Assembly: GCA_900316075.1 (NCBI GenBank)
Contig: ONBT01000003.1
Location: 1-64,000, forward strand
Length of the DNA stretch: 64,000 bases
Direction of reading: 5' to 3'
Origin: an uncultured Lachnospiraceae bacterium
Lineage (GTDB): Bacteria > Bacillota > Clostridia > Lachnospirales > Lachnospiraceae
Shown: in pieces, positions 7,763 through 15,326 of the stretch
How positions within the stretch are numbered: the first letter of the stretch is position 1
Layout of the letters: each line of letters starts with the position of its first letter
Notes under the pieces: model-generated
What the model was told of the DNA's origin: nothing
The model's input: only the letters and a program-made list of their open reading frames with translations
Databases searched by the model: none
Program-made: the position numbers and the translations under genes

Positions 7763-8983
7763 ATGTCCTGCACCTACGACTTTGAGACTTTGCTGGAGCG
7801 GCACGGCCACGACGCCATCGCCGTAGACTGCGTCGGAGACCCTGAATTCGCGGGCTTTGCCCCGGCGGCCCCGAAAGAGGGCTTTGACACGATTCCCTTG
7901 TGGGTGGCGGACATGAACTTCCCGACGGCGAAGTCCGTGACCGAAGCTGTCATAGAGCGGGCTTCCCATCCCGCTTTCGGCTATTTCAAGACTTCGGAAA
8001 AATATTATTCTGCTATAGCATGGTGGCACAAGGTCCGGAAAGGGGTGGACGACATCACCCCGGAGGTCGTCACCTATGAAAACGGGGTATTGGGCGGACT
8101 CGTATCCGCCCTTCGGGTCTTTGCGGAACCCGGCGACTCTGTCCTTCTCCACAGCCCGACTTATGTAGGCTTCACGGGGACGCTGCATGCGAACGGGTAC
8201 CACATTATTCATAGCCCTCTTGTCCGCGACGAAGACGGGACATGGCGCATGGACTACGAAGACATGGACCGGAAGATCAAGAAAAACCATATCCACGCGG
8301 CGATTTTCTGCAATCCCCACAATCCCGCCGGCCGTGTCTGGAGCCACGATGAAATTGCGAAAGCCATGGAGGTCTACGAGCGAAACGACTGCTTCGTCAT
8401 CTCGGACGAAATCTGGTCTGACCTCATGATGAACGGTCACACCTACACCCCGGCCCAGGAGGTCAGCCCCTGGGCGAAGACCCACACCGTCGCCCTCTAT
8501 GCCCCGTCGAAGACCTTCAACCTGGCCGGCCTCATCGGCTCCTACAGCGTGATTTATGACAAAACCATCCGGGAGCGGGCCAAGGCCAATGGGGACCGCA
8601 CCCATTATAATGAAATGAACGTCCTCTCCCAGCACGCTCTGATCGGGGCCTACAGCGCTGAGGGCGACAATTGGCTGAGCCAGCTTCTACCCGTTTTATC
8701 GAATAATGTAAACCTCGCAGACTCCTTCGTCCGTGAGAAGTTCGGAGGCGTCAGCGCCTTTAAGACCGAGGGCACCTACATGATGCTTCTCGACCTTCAC
8801 GATTTCCTGCAGAAGAGCGGCCTGACCCAGCAGGAAGTCCTGAAGAAAGGCTGGGAGTACGGAATCGGCTGGCAGGACGGCCGCCTCTTCGAGGCTCCCG
8901 AAGGCATCCGCCTGAACCTGGCCTCCCCGACGTCCCGCATCCGCGAAGCCTTCGAGCGGATGGAAAAGTACATCTTCACCTGA
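7763..8983 (+). CDS. patB: PatB/MalY-family cystathionine beta-lyase / aminotransferase
   Basis: A 406-residue PLP enzyme of fold type I. It has the WVADMNFPTA N-terminal signature of the MalY/PatB group, CNPHNPAGRVW around residue 183, ISDEIWSD (Asp215 binding the PLP nitrogen) and the PLP Schiff-base Lys250 in APSKTFNLAGL. PatB enzymes split C-S bonds of cystathionine or cysteine, yielding homocysteine or sulfide, pyruvate and ammonia. The ATG at 7763 follows AAGGAGAT. It stands alone between repeat copy 3 and the sigma-factor gene. Substrate preference cannot be told from sequence. Confidence 0.93.
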   Translation: MSCTYDFETLLERHGHDAIAVDCVGDPEFAGFAPAAPKEGFDTIPLWVADMNFPTAKSVTEAVIERASHPAFGYFKTSEKYYSAIAWWHKVRKGVDDITPEVVTYENGVLGGLVSALRVFAEPGDSVLLHSPTYVGFTGTLHANGYHIIHSPLVRDEDGTWRMDYEDMDRKIKKNHIHAAIFCNPHNPAGRVWSHDEIAKAMEVYERNDCFVISDEIWSDLMMNGHTYTPAQEVSPWAKTHTVALYAPSKTFNLAGLIGSYSVIYDKTIRERAKANGDRTHYNEMNVLSQHALIGAYSAEGDNWLSQLLPVLSNNVNLADSFVREKFGGVSAFKTEGTYMMLLDLHDFLQKSGLTQQEVLKKGWEYGIGWQDGRLFEAPEGIRLNLASPTSRIREAFERMEKYIFT

Positions 8984-9002
8984 ACGAAATTTTTCTTTTC
9001 CT

Positions 9003-9028
9003 GCAACATTTCCGACATCTCACCTGTA
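9003..9028 (+). promoter_or_regulatory. Possible ECF-sigma promoter of its own gene
   Basis: GCAAC at 9003-9007 and TGTA at 9025-9028 with 17 bases between match the general ECF pattern (AAC, then CGTA). The start would fall about 15-20 bases before the sigma-gene ATG at 9050, just upstream of the AGAGGAG ribosome site. Confidence 0.35.
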
Positions 9029-9049
9029 TGCATAGTAGAGGAGAAAAAG

Positions 9050-9652
9050 ATGGCCACATTTGCCCTGCCGTTCCCGACCGGGATTCAATTGGAATACCGA
9101 CTTCTTTGCCTTCTCTTTCCGGACATCTGCCTGATGGCGGATACGGACGGGCCGGCCATTCCTGTGCCGAAGACGGAAAGCGAGGTGGCCCGGGCCTTTG
9201 ACCGCTGCGGTGACGCCTGTCTGCGCCTTGCGTATTCGTATTTACATAATAATGCAGACGCCGAGGACATCCTGCAGGAGGTCTTCATCCGCTACATGCA
9301 GAAAAGCCCGGAATTCGAGAACAGTGAGCACGAGAAGGCCTGGCTTCTCCGGGTGACGGCGAATCTCTCAAAAAACCGCCTTGATTATAAGAAGGTCCGG
9401 GACGCGGACGAGCTCTCGGAAGAGCTGGTGGCTGAAGAACGCCAGGACCTCTCCTTCGTATGGGAAGCTGTGAAGGGCCTGCCGGAGGCCCAGCGGTCGG
9501 TCATCCACCTTTTCTACCAGGAAGGCTACCAGACCGCAGAAATCGCACAGATACTGGACATGAAGGAAGCAACGGTCCGGTCCCACCTGAAACGCGGAAG
9601 GGACCATCTGAAGAGCATTTTGAAGGAGGACTACGACTTTGGCGAAATATAA
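9050..9652 (+). CDS. ECF-type RNA polymerase sigma factor
   Basis: A 200-residue sigma-70 family regulator with region 2 (about residues 45-110; RCGDACLRLAYSYLHNNADAEDILQEVFIRY, split over the -10 binding helices) and region 4 (about 140-190; LPEAQRSVIHLFYQEG and the helix-turn-helix TAEIAQILDMKEATVRSHLK). Region 3 and region 1 are absent, as in ECF factors. The ATG at 9050 has AGAGGAG; it gives about 35 residues before region 2, longer than usual, and an alternative ATG lies at 9134. The next gene overlaps its end and encodes a one-pass membrane protein, the usual arrangement for a sigma/anti-sigma pair. Confidence 0.92.
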   Translation: MATFALPFPTGIQLEYRLLCLLFPDICLMADTDGPAIPVPKTESEVARAFDRCGDACLRLAYSYLHNNADAEDILQEVFIRYMQKSPEFENSEHEKAWLLRVTANLSKNRLDYKKVRDADELSEELVAEERQDLSFVWEAVKGLPEAQRSVIHLFYQEGYQTAEIAQILDMKEATVRSHLKRGRDHLKSILKEDYDFGEI

Positions 9653-10310
9653 TGAAGTAATGAGCCGCGTTGCCGTGACTCCGGAAATGCGGGAGCGTGT
9701 GCTTTCGAATGTAGAGAACGCAAGGGCGGCAAAAATTAATAATAAAAAGAAGATCAGCCGGACTATCATCCGCTGGTTCCCTCTGGCGGCCGCGGCCTGC
9801 CTGGTCCTGATTGTCGGCATCGGCTTCGGGAATGTATACAAGGATAATAATGAAAGCGTGGGAACTTCGAACGACGCCGCTACGAGCCAGGGCCTCGAGG
9901 ACTGCGCCTCCCTGGATCAGCTCTGTGAAAAGGTGGGCTTCGATGTGCTGGACCTGTCTGCGGACATCCCCTTTGAAGTGAAGCAGACCGTCTATACCGA
10001 TGTATTCGGCGTTGCCCGGGTTTCGTACAATGGAGCTGACGACACATATATCGAACTCGATAAGGGCCTTGACGAAGGCTACGATGTTTCCGGCGACAAC
10101 AATGACTATGAGAACACCTTTGAAGTCAGCGCCAGCGGCTACAGCGATGTGAAGATTACAATGAAGGGCAACGGAGACAGCGTGAGCCTTGCCACATGGA
10201 CTTATGACGGCTACGCCTACGCCCTCTGCTTTTCGCCGGGCGTCGACAGGGACACGGCGACTGACCTTGTCATCAAGGTCGGCGGTCTGACCGGCCGGAC
10301 GGAGGGATAG
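9639..10310 (+). CDS. Probable anti-sigma or sensor membrane protein partnered with the ECF factor
   Basis: A 223-residue protein: about 45 cytoplasmic residues, one membrane segment (about 46-66, WFPLAAAACLVLIVGIGFG), and an extracellular domain rich in Asp/Gly/Tyr. The TTG at 9639 is preferred because AAGGAGG at 9623-9629 lies nine bases upstream, inside the sigma gene; the frames overlap by 14 bases. Topology and coupling suggest it holds the sigma factor at the membrane until an envelope signal releases it. I see no zinc-binding HxxxCxxC motif, so it is not a classical ZAS-type anti-sigma; the exact family is uncertain. Confidence 0.65.
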   Translation: MAKYNEVMSRVAVTPEMRERVLSNVENARAAKINNKKKISRTIIRWFPLAAAACLVLIVGIGFGNVYKDNNESVGTSNDAATSQGLEDCASLDQLCEKVGFDVLDLSADIPFEVKQTVYTDVFGVARVSYNGADDTYIELDKGLDEGYDVSGDNNDYENTFEVSASGYSDVKITMKGNGDSVSLATWTYDGYAYALCFSPGVDRDTATDLVIKVGGLTGRTEG

Positions 10311-10446
10311 ACCCGGAGCAAAAAATTATCCTCAATTGATGACTTACCCCCTTGACAATACTGGAATTTCTGATAAAACAGTAAAACCGCCATTTTTAAG
10401 AGACGGAAACTGATACAGAAAACCTTTCTTGCCACGGGGGATTTTT

Positions 10447-11859
10447 ATGGCCTCAGAAGTAATGGAAAAGAAGAAAAAGTCCGGCGATACGAATATGACG
10501 GTGGGGAAACCCCTGCCCCTGATTCTCCGCTTTGTGATCCCGCTTTTCATCGGGAATATCTTCCAGCAGTTCTATAATATGGTGGACTCTGTCATCGTCG
10601 GCCGCTTCGTCGGGGCGGATGCCCTGGGGGCCGTGGGTTCGACCGGCACCATCATGTTCCTCCTCCTCGGCTTCGGCACAGGCCTCGCCTCGGGATTTGC
10701 CGTCCTCCCCGCCCAGCAGTACGGAGCCGGCTCCTTCCGGGAGATGAAGAAGAGCGTGGCAAACGGCATCCTTTTGTCCCTGGTGGTTTCCGTCATCACG
10801 ACGGCCGTCGGGGCCATTTTCATGCATCCTTTGCTCCACCTCATGAACACGCCGGAAGAAATCTATGATTATGCTTATTCCTATATCATCTGGATTGTAT
10901 ACGGAACGATAGCCATCGTTTTCTACAACCTCTTTGCGGCCATCCTCCGGGCGGTCGGAAACTCGAAGGTTCCATTATTCTTCCTGATTCTGTCCGCGGT
11001 CCTGAATATTTTCCTGGACCTTCTCTGCATCGTGGCCTTTCATATGGGGACCATGGGGGCGGCCGTGGCGACGGACGTTTCCCAGGGAATTTCGGCTATA
11101 TTATCCTTTGTCTACATATGGAAGAAGTTTCCCATGCTGGTGCCTGAGCGGGAAGACTGGCACTTCCACCATGAGGCCACGAAAAAGCAGATGGGCGTGG
11201 GCCTGCCCATGGGCCTGCAGTTCGCCATCACGGCCTCCGGCACCATCGTTATGCAATCGGCCATCAACCTCTTCGGGGCGACGGCCATTTCCGCCTTCAC
11301 GGCCGGGGCCAAGCTGACCGGCATTCTGACCCAGGGCTTTCCGTCCCTCGGCCAGGCCATGGCCACCTACTGCGCCCAGAACTACGGGAAGGGCGAGTTC
11401 GCCCGGATCAAGACCGGCGTCCGCCAGAGCGCTTATGTGTCGACGGCCTATGCCCTGATTGCCCTGGGCCTGACCGTCCTCCTTCTGAAGCCCATGCTCC
11501 TGCTCTTCTTCGGCAGCGGGGTGGACATCTCGGCCTACCTGCCCTACGCGAAGACCTACACCTACCTTTCCGGAATTTTCTACATCCCCCTGGGTTTCAT
11601 CTTCGTCTACCGGAACGCCATGCAGGGCCTGGGAATGGGCTTCCTACCCATGGTCGGCGGCATCGTCGAATTTCTGGCCCGCATCGCCTGCGCCGTCGTG
11701 GCCATGGCCGTGAAAATCTATGCCGTTGCGGCCTTCTGCGATCCCGCGGCCTGGATTGCCGCCGGAATCTACTTCGTCATCGCCTACCGCATTTCGATGA
11801 AGCGTTTCATGAGAGAGCAGCAGGAGAGCGCGGAGTTCCGCCAGCTGAACCGGATGTGA
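10447..11859 (+). CDS. MATE-family efflux transporter
   Basis: A 470-residue membrane protein with about twelve hydrophobic segments. NIFQQFYNMVDSVIVGRFVG near the N-terminus and QNYGKGEFARIK in the second-half loop are MATE signatures. It exports cationic compounds in exchange for ions; substrate unknown. The ATG at 10447 follows GGGGGA; the frame is open six codons further upstream without a ribosome site. The leader has TTGACA at 10352-10357 but no good -10 box at the right distance. It is only distantly similar to the first MATE protein at 5530, so they are not a recent duplication. Confidence 0.92.
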   Translation: MASEVMEKKKKSGDTNMTVGKPLPLILRFVIPLFIGNIFQQFYNMVDSVIVGRFVGADALGAVGSTGTIMFLLLGFGTGLASGFAVLPAQQYGAGSFREMKKSVANGILLSLVVSVITTAVGAIFMHPLLHLMNTPEEIYDYAYSYIIWIVYGTIAIVFYNLFAAILRAVGNSKVPLFFLILSAVLNIFLDLLCIVAFHMGTMGAAVATDVSQGISAILSFVYIWKKFPMLVPEREDWHFHHEATKKQMGVGLPMGLQFAITASGTIVMQSAINLFGATAISAFTAGAKLTGILTQGFPSLGQAMATYCAQNYGKGEFARIKTGVRQSAYVSTAYALIALGLTVLLLKPMLLLFFGSGVDISAYLPYAKTYTYLSGIFYIPLGFIFVYRNAMQGLGMGFLPMVGGIVEFLARIACAVVAMAVKIYAVAAFCDPAAWIAAGIYFVIAYRISMKRFMREQQESAEFRQLNRM

Positions 11860-11942
11860 GATCCTTATGAATATTGCAGTACGCGTTGCGTGTTGTCACC
11901 TTTTGCCTGGGAGCTTCTCAGTCGCTGAGGCGGGAGTTTTGC

Positions 11943-12213
11943 GCAAATACCGCCCATGCTTCACTTCTCCAGAAGCTGCTGAAAGAAAAATAAGTCGCAA
12001 GGGCGGCAGATTGGTGCAAATACCGCCCATTTGTAAGACTTTCAAGGTCTGAAGATGGGAGGCATCTGTGCTGCAAGGCACATTTTGAGACCAGATTTTG
12101 AAATTTGATGTCTACAGGTTTCAGGGAATGGGCGGTATTTGCACTACAAGCTGACTATAGAGACATAAACCTGCCTTATGAGGTCTTTGGCTCCTGCTAT
12201 GGGCGGTATTTGC
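11943..12213. repeat. Nested inverted array of a 15-bp repeat, ATGGGCGGTATTTGC
   Basis: The 573-base gap 11860-12432 has no convincing gene. It holds four exact 15-bp copies: two on the minus strand (11943-11957, 12016-12030) and two on the plus strand (12128-12142, 12199-12213), spaced 73 and 71 bases within each pair, so that outer and inner copies can pair as a nested stem. Near-copies occur at 24150-24164 and 32215-32226. One ACGCRNYGCGT motif lies at 11881. Confidence 0.75.
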
Positions 12214-12432
12214 ATTCAAAGCTTTCTCTTGAGATTTGCATTTGCTTTTTGAACTTTTCTACCTACTGAAGATTTCACTTTTCTAAAGCGTTCAAAAAAG
12301 ATATACTGCAGGTAGTGAATACCTGTCATGGCAGGGCCCTTGCACAGAGGACGGGCCGGACGCAAAGCTGGTTTTGTGAAGAGCGGCAATGCCCATGCAC
12401 AGAGGACAGGCTGGAAACAGATTGGGGATGCG

Positions 12433-13260
12433 ATGCCGGAAGTCGGGAAATACCAGGAACTTAAGATTGCGAGAAAGACCGACTTTGGTTTCTATCTGAC
12501 GGACGGGAAGGGAGAAGTTCTGCTCCCCAAGCGCTACGCTCCGGAGAATGCTGCTATAGGCGACCGCCTGAAGGTCTTCGTCTACATGGATTCCGAGGAC
12601 CGGCCTGTGGCGACGACGGAAGAGGTACCCCTGACCCTGGGCGGATTTGCGGCTTTGAAGGTCCGGGAAGTCACGAAAATCGGGGCCTTCCTCGACTGGG
12701 GCCTTCCAAAAGACCTCTTTCTCCCTTATGCGGAGATGACGGAGCATCCCAAGGCCGGGGATACGATTCTGGTCCGTCTCTATCAGGACAAGAGCGGCCG
12801 CCTTTCCGCCTCTATGAAAGGGCTCTATGACCTGCTCTCCACCCGGTCCCCCTATCAGCGGAATGATGACGTGAAGGGCAGAATCTACGAGTTCGGCCAT
12901 GATTTCGGGGTTTTCGTCGCCGTCGATGACCGTTATTCAGCCATGCTGCCCCGCCACGAGAAGACAGACGCAATGCGTATAGGACAGCTTGTCTCCTGCC
13001 GGGTGGCCAATGTCAAGGAAGACGGGAAACTGGACCTCACCATGCGGGACAGGCCCGAAGTGCAAAGGGAAGTGGATGAGGAAGCCCTCCTCTCCCTGAT
13101 TGAAGAATATGGGGGCGTCCTCCCCTTCACGGAGAAGGCCACGCCCGACGTCATCCAGCGGGAAACCGGACTCTCCAAGGCCGCCTTCAAGCGGGCCATC
13201 GGAGGCCTCTACAAGAAGCGGCTCATCACCCTTGAGGACGGGAAAATCCGGAAAGCATAG
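12433..13260 (+). CDS. CvfB/YitL-like S1 RNA-binding protein
   Basis: A 275-residue protein made of consecutive S1-type OB folds (GKYQELKIARKTDFGFYLTD at the start; TKIGAFLDWGLPKDLFLPYAEM in the middle; GRIYEFGHDFGVFVAVDD later) and a winged-helix end (about 210-275, with ETGLSKAAFKRAIGGLYKKR). This is the conserved virulence factor B layout, an RNA-binding regulator in Firmicutes. The ATG at 12433 is preferred, with GGGGAT five bases upstream; an open frame from 12328 adds 35 residues that look non-coding and contain a duplicated CACAGAGGAC stretch. RidA follows after 15 bases, so the two are probably co-transcribed. Confidence 0.85.
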   Translation: MPEVGKYQELKIARKTDFGFYLTDGKGEVLLPKRYAPENAAIGDRLKVFVYMDSEDRPVATTEEVPLTLGGFAALKVREVTKIGAFLDWGLPKDLFLPYAEMTEHPKAGDTILVRLYQDKSGRLSASMKGLYDLLSTRSPYQRNDDVKGRIYEFGHDFGVFVAVDDRYSAMLPRHEKTDAMRIGQLVSCRVANVKEDGKLDLTMRDRPEVQREVDEEALLSLIEEYGGVLPFTEKATPDVIQRETGLSKAAFKRAIGGLYKKRLITLEDGKIRKA

Positions 13261-13275
13261 AAAGGAAGGAAAGAA

Positions 13276-13677
13276 ATGGAAAAGAAAGAAGTAGTTACTG
13301 CAAAGGCTCCCGCGGCCATCGGCCCCTATTCCCAGGCTATCGTCGTCGGCGATTTCGTCTTCACGAGCGGGGTCATTCCGGCTGACGCCAATACCGGCAT
13401 CATCCCTTCGTCGGTGGACGAGCAGTTCATGCGGGCCCTGCACAATCTCCGTGAAGTCCTTGTGGCTGCCGGGTCTGACCAGGACCACGTCATCCGCACG
13501 ACCGTCTACATGAAGGACCTCAAAAACTTCGACCGCTTCAACGAGCTCTACGGCAAGATGTTCCACAACAAGCCCCTGCCTGCCCGCTCCTGCGTTCAGG
13601 TGGCCGCCCTGCCCAAAGACGTGGAGTGCGAGATTGAAGCCACGGCCCTTCTCCTTCCCGAGAAGCCGGCGGAGTGA
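13276..13677 (+). CDS. ridA: RidA family 2-iminobutanoate/2-iminopropanoate deaminase
   Basis: A 133-residue enzyme with the family N-terminus (APAAIGPYSQAIVVGDFVFTSG), the conserved substrate-carboxylate Arg in PARSCVQVAALP near residue 105, and the terminal VECEIEATALL strand with its Glu. RidA trimers hydrolyse reactive imines released by PLP enzymes such as threonine dehydratase or the PatB-type lyase, protecting other PLP enzymes. An AAAGGAAGG ribosome site precedes the ATG. Confidence 0.95.
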   Translation: MEKKEVVTAKAPAAIGPYSQAIVVGDFVFTSGVIPADANTGIIPSSVDEQFMRALHNLREVLVAAGSDQDHVIRTTVYMKDLKNFDRFNELYGKMFHNKPLPARSCVQVAALPKDVECEIEATALLLPEKPAE

Positions 13678-13724
13678 GAATGCAGGTTTTCCTGCAAATG
13701 ACATCCCCACAAGCGAAAAATAAT

Positions 13725-13749
13725 CCCCGCAGCGCTGCGCGCTGCGGGG
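13725..13749. terminator. Bidirectional terminator between ridA and the YjfB gene
   Basis: Perfect 10-bp stem CCCCGCAGCG / CGCTGCGGGG with a five-base loop. On the minus strand it is followed by ATTATTTTT, a good U tract for the YjfB transcript; on the plus strand only ATTTCG follows. Confidence 0.75.
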
Positions 13750-13796
13750 ATTTCGCATTCTGTAAGGGTTCGCTCAACCCGTGGAAGTGTGTGCGG

Positions 13797-13994
13797 TCAC
13801 ACGCTCATGTCGAAATGCTTTCCGACATTGGGGTCGAGGGAAGGAGCAGGGGCCTGGGCAATCATGCCGACCGTGCTGGCCGCCATCTGCTTGTCTGAAG
13901 CCAGGGACTTCGAAAGCATCGCTACGCCGACTGCGTTCTGTGTGCTGCTGGTCGAAAGACCCGATGCACTCATCGAAACACCTGCAAGATTCAT
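13797..13994 (-). CDS. YjfB-type putative motility protein
   Basis: A 65-residue protein starting at the ATG whose complement is 13992-13994, with GGAGGT seven to twelve bases upstream. The pattern MNLAGVSMSASGL, then a Met/Ala/Ser-rich helical part (VAMLSKSLASDKQ), and the end LDPNVGKHFDMSV matches the YjfB_motility family (N-terminal MDIAALSM, C-terminal HLGQNLDI-type tail). Members are in SigD/flagellar regulons but have no known biochemical role. A longer open frame to 14282 is not supported. A possible SigD promoter lies at 14047-14073. Confidence 0.7.
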   Translation of the reverse strand: MNLAGVSMSASGLSTSSTQNAVGVAMLSKSLASDKQMAASTVGMIAQAPAPSLDPNVGKHFDMSV

Positions 13995-14046
13995 GGGCTT
14001 CACCTCCAATTCCAAAGACAAATGAATGATACGTTTTCTTACCCGC

Positions 14047-14073
14047 ATTATGGCACGGGATGGGCAGGTTTTC
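14047..14073 (-). promoter_or_regulatory. Possible SigD promoter of the YjfB gene
   Basis: On the minus strand GAAA (14073-14070), 15 bases, then GCCATAAT (14054-14047), close to TAAA-N15-GCCGATAT. It sits 53 bases upstream of the start codon. Confidence 0.45.
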
Positions 14074-14095
14074 AAGTGAAAGATGTGGGAAATTA

Positions 14096-14125
14096 TTGTG
14101 AACGAGCCGCTATTTATTGTATACT
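14096..14125 (+). promoter_or_regulatory. SigA-type promoter of trxB
   Basis: TTGTGA at 14096-14101, 18 bases, TATACT at 14120-14125. The 185-base leader holds several near-copies of ATTCCGCAGA/ATTCTGCAGA/ATCCTGCAGG that could pair with each other; no known riboswitch was recognised. Confidence 0.55.
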
Positions 14126-14316
14126 TGGACGGGAACAGATTTTGAAAACCGCAGATCCAGGGAATTCCGCAGAGGAATTGAATTCTGCAGACCTGCTGAA
14201 TCCTGCAGGGGCATAGAATCCCCGCGGAAAGAAGTTGCCCGGGCAACAGAACAAGCCTTTCCTTCCAGTGTAAAAAAGGCATATCTTTTAACCGGAGAGA
14301 AAGGGGTACGAAAACT

Positions 14317-15315
14317 ATGGCAGATATTTACGACACAATCATCATCGGAAACGGGCCCGCGGGCCTTACGGCAGCAATATACGCAGTGCGTGCTGGATTC
14401 AAGACCCTTGTGATCTCGGATAACCCTATGGGCGGCGGGCAGATTGCCACTACATATGAGGTGGCGAACTACCCCGGCCTCAACGGAATCGGCGGGGCGG
14501 AGCTCGGAGAGAAGTTTGAAGAGCACGCCAAAGCCCTGGGGGCGGAATTCCTGACCGCCCGGGTTTCTTCTATCGAAGAGGGCGGTTCACAGGCAGAAGA
14601 AGAGACTGCCGCCGGGAAAGGGGCAGGAGCCGAAGACCTTGAAAACAGGGCTTCTGCAAAGATGAAAACTTTAAAGACCGTCGTGACGGACAAGGGGCCG
14701 CTTGCTGCGCGGACTGTAGTGATCGCCACCGGGGCGGACCACCGGAAACTGGGCGTGCCCGGGGAGACGGAGCTCACCGGCAGCGGGGTTTCCTACTGCG
14801 CCACCTGTGACGGGGCCTTTTTCAGGAACAAGACCGTGGCCGTTGTCGGCGGCGGGGATGTGGCGCTCGAGGACGCAATCTTCCTGTCCCGCTTTGCCTC
14901 GAAGGTTTATATTATTCATAGAAGAGACGAATTCCGGGGGGCATACGCCCTGCAGCAGCAGGTCATGACTAATGAAAAAATCGAAGTCATCTACGACACC
15001 GTAGTGACGGCGGTCACCGGGAAATTTGCGGTCGAGTCGGTGAAGCTTCACAATCGAAAGACCGATGAGGACTCGGACCTTCCCGTGAACGGGGTCTTCA
15101 TGGCGGTCGGAATCCAGCCCAATCTCGAGGGCCTCGAGGGCCTGCCGGAGCGGGACGAGGCCGGCTACATCAAAGCGGGAGAGGACTGCGTGACCAGCAT
15201 TCCCGGGATTTTCGCGGCAGGGGACGTGCGGACGAAGGCCCTGAGGCAGGTCATTACGGCCTGCGCCGACGGGGCGAATGCAGTCACGTCCATTTCGGCG
15301 TATTTTAACGGGTGA
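14317..15315 (+). CDS. trxB: Thioredoxin reductase (NADPH, FAD)
   Basis: A 332-residue flavoenzyme that reduces thioredoxin with NADPH. The FAD-binding GNGPAG motif is at residues 11-16, the redox CATC pair at 161-164, the NADPH-binding GGGDVALEDA at about 178-187, and the C-terminal GIFAAGDVR FAD motif is intact. Residues about 87-117 are a hydrophilic Glu/Ala/Gly-rich insertion in the FAD domain not seen in typical 310-residue homologues, written with more A/T-ending codons than its surroundings. Its partner thioredoxin is at 31835. The ATG follows AGAGAAAGGGG. The stop overlaps the next open frame (GTGA at 15312). Confidence 0.95.
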   Translation: MADIYDTIIIGNGPAGLTAAIYAVRAGFKTLVISDNPMGGGQIATTYEVANYPGLNGIGGAELGEKFEEHAKALGAEFLTARVSSIEEGGSQAEEETAAGKGAGAEDLENRASAKMKTLKTVVTDKGPLAARTVVIATGADHRKLGVPGETELTGSGVSYCATCDGAFFRNKTVAVVGGGDVALEDAIFLSRFASKVYIIHRRDEFRGAYALQQQVMTNEKIEVIYDTVVTAVTGKFAVESVKLHNRKTDEDSDLPVNGVFMAVGIQPNLEGLEGLPERDEAGYIKAGEDCVTSIPGIFAAGDVRTKALRQVITACADGANAVTSISAYFNG

Positions 15316-15326
15316 GGAGGAAAAAA

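Noticed and set aside
10352-10380. SigA promoter for the second MATE gene
   Set aside because: TTGACA is perfect, but no acceptable -10 box lies 16-18 bases away; left unannotated.
12328-12432. 35-residue N-terminal extension of the CvfB-like protein
   Set aside because: It encodes a basic, unmatched stretch with a duplicated CACAGAGGAC word; the ATG at 12433 has a good ribosome site and fits the family length.
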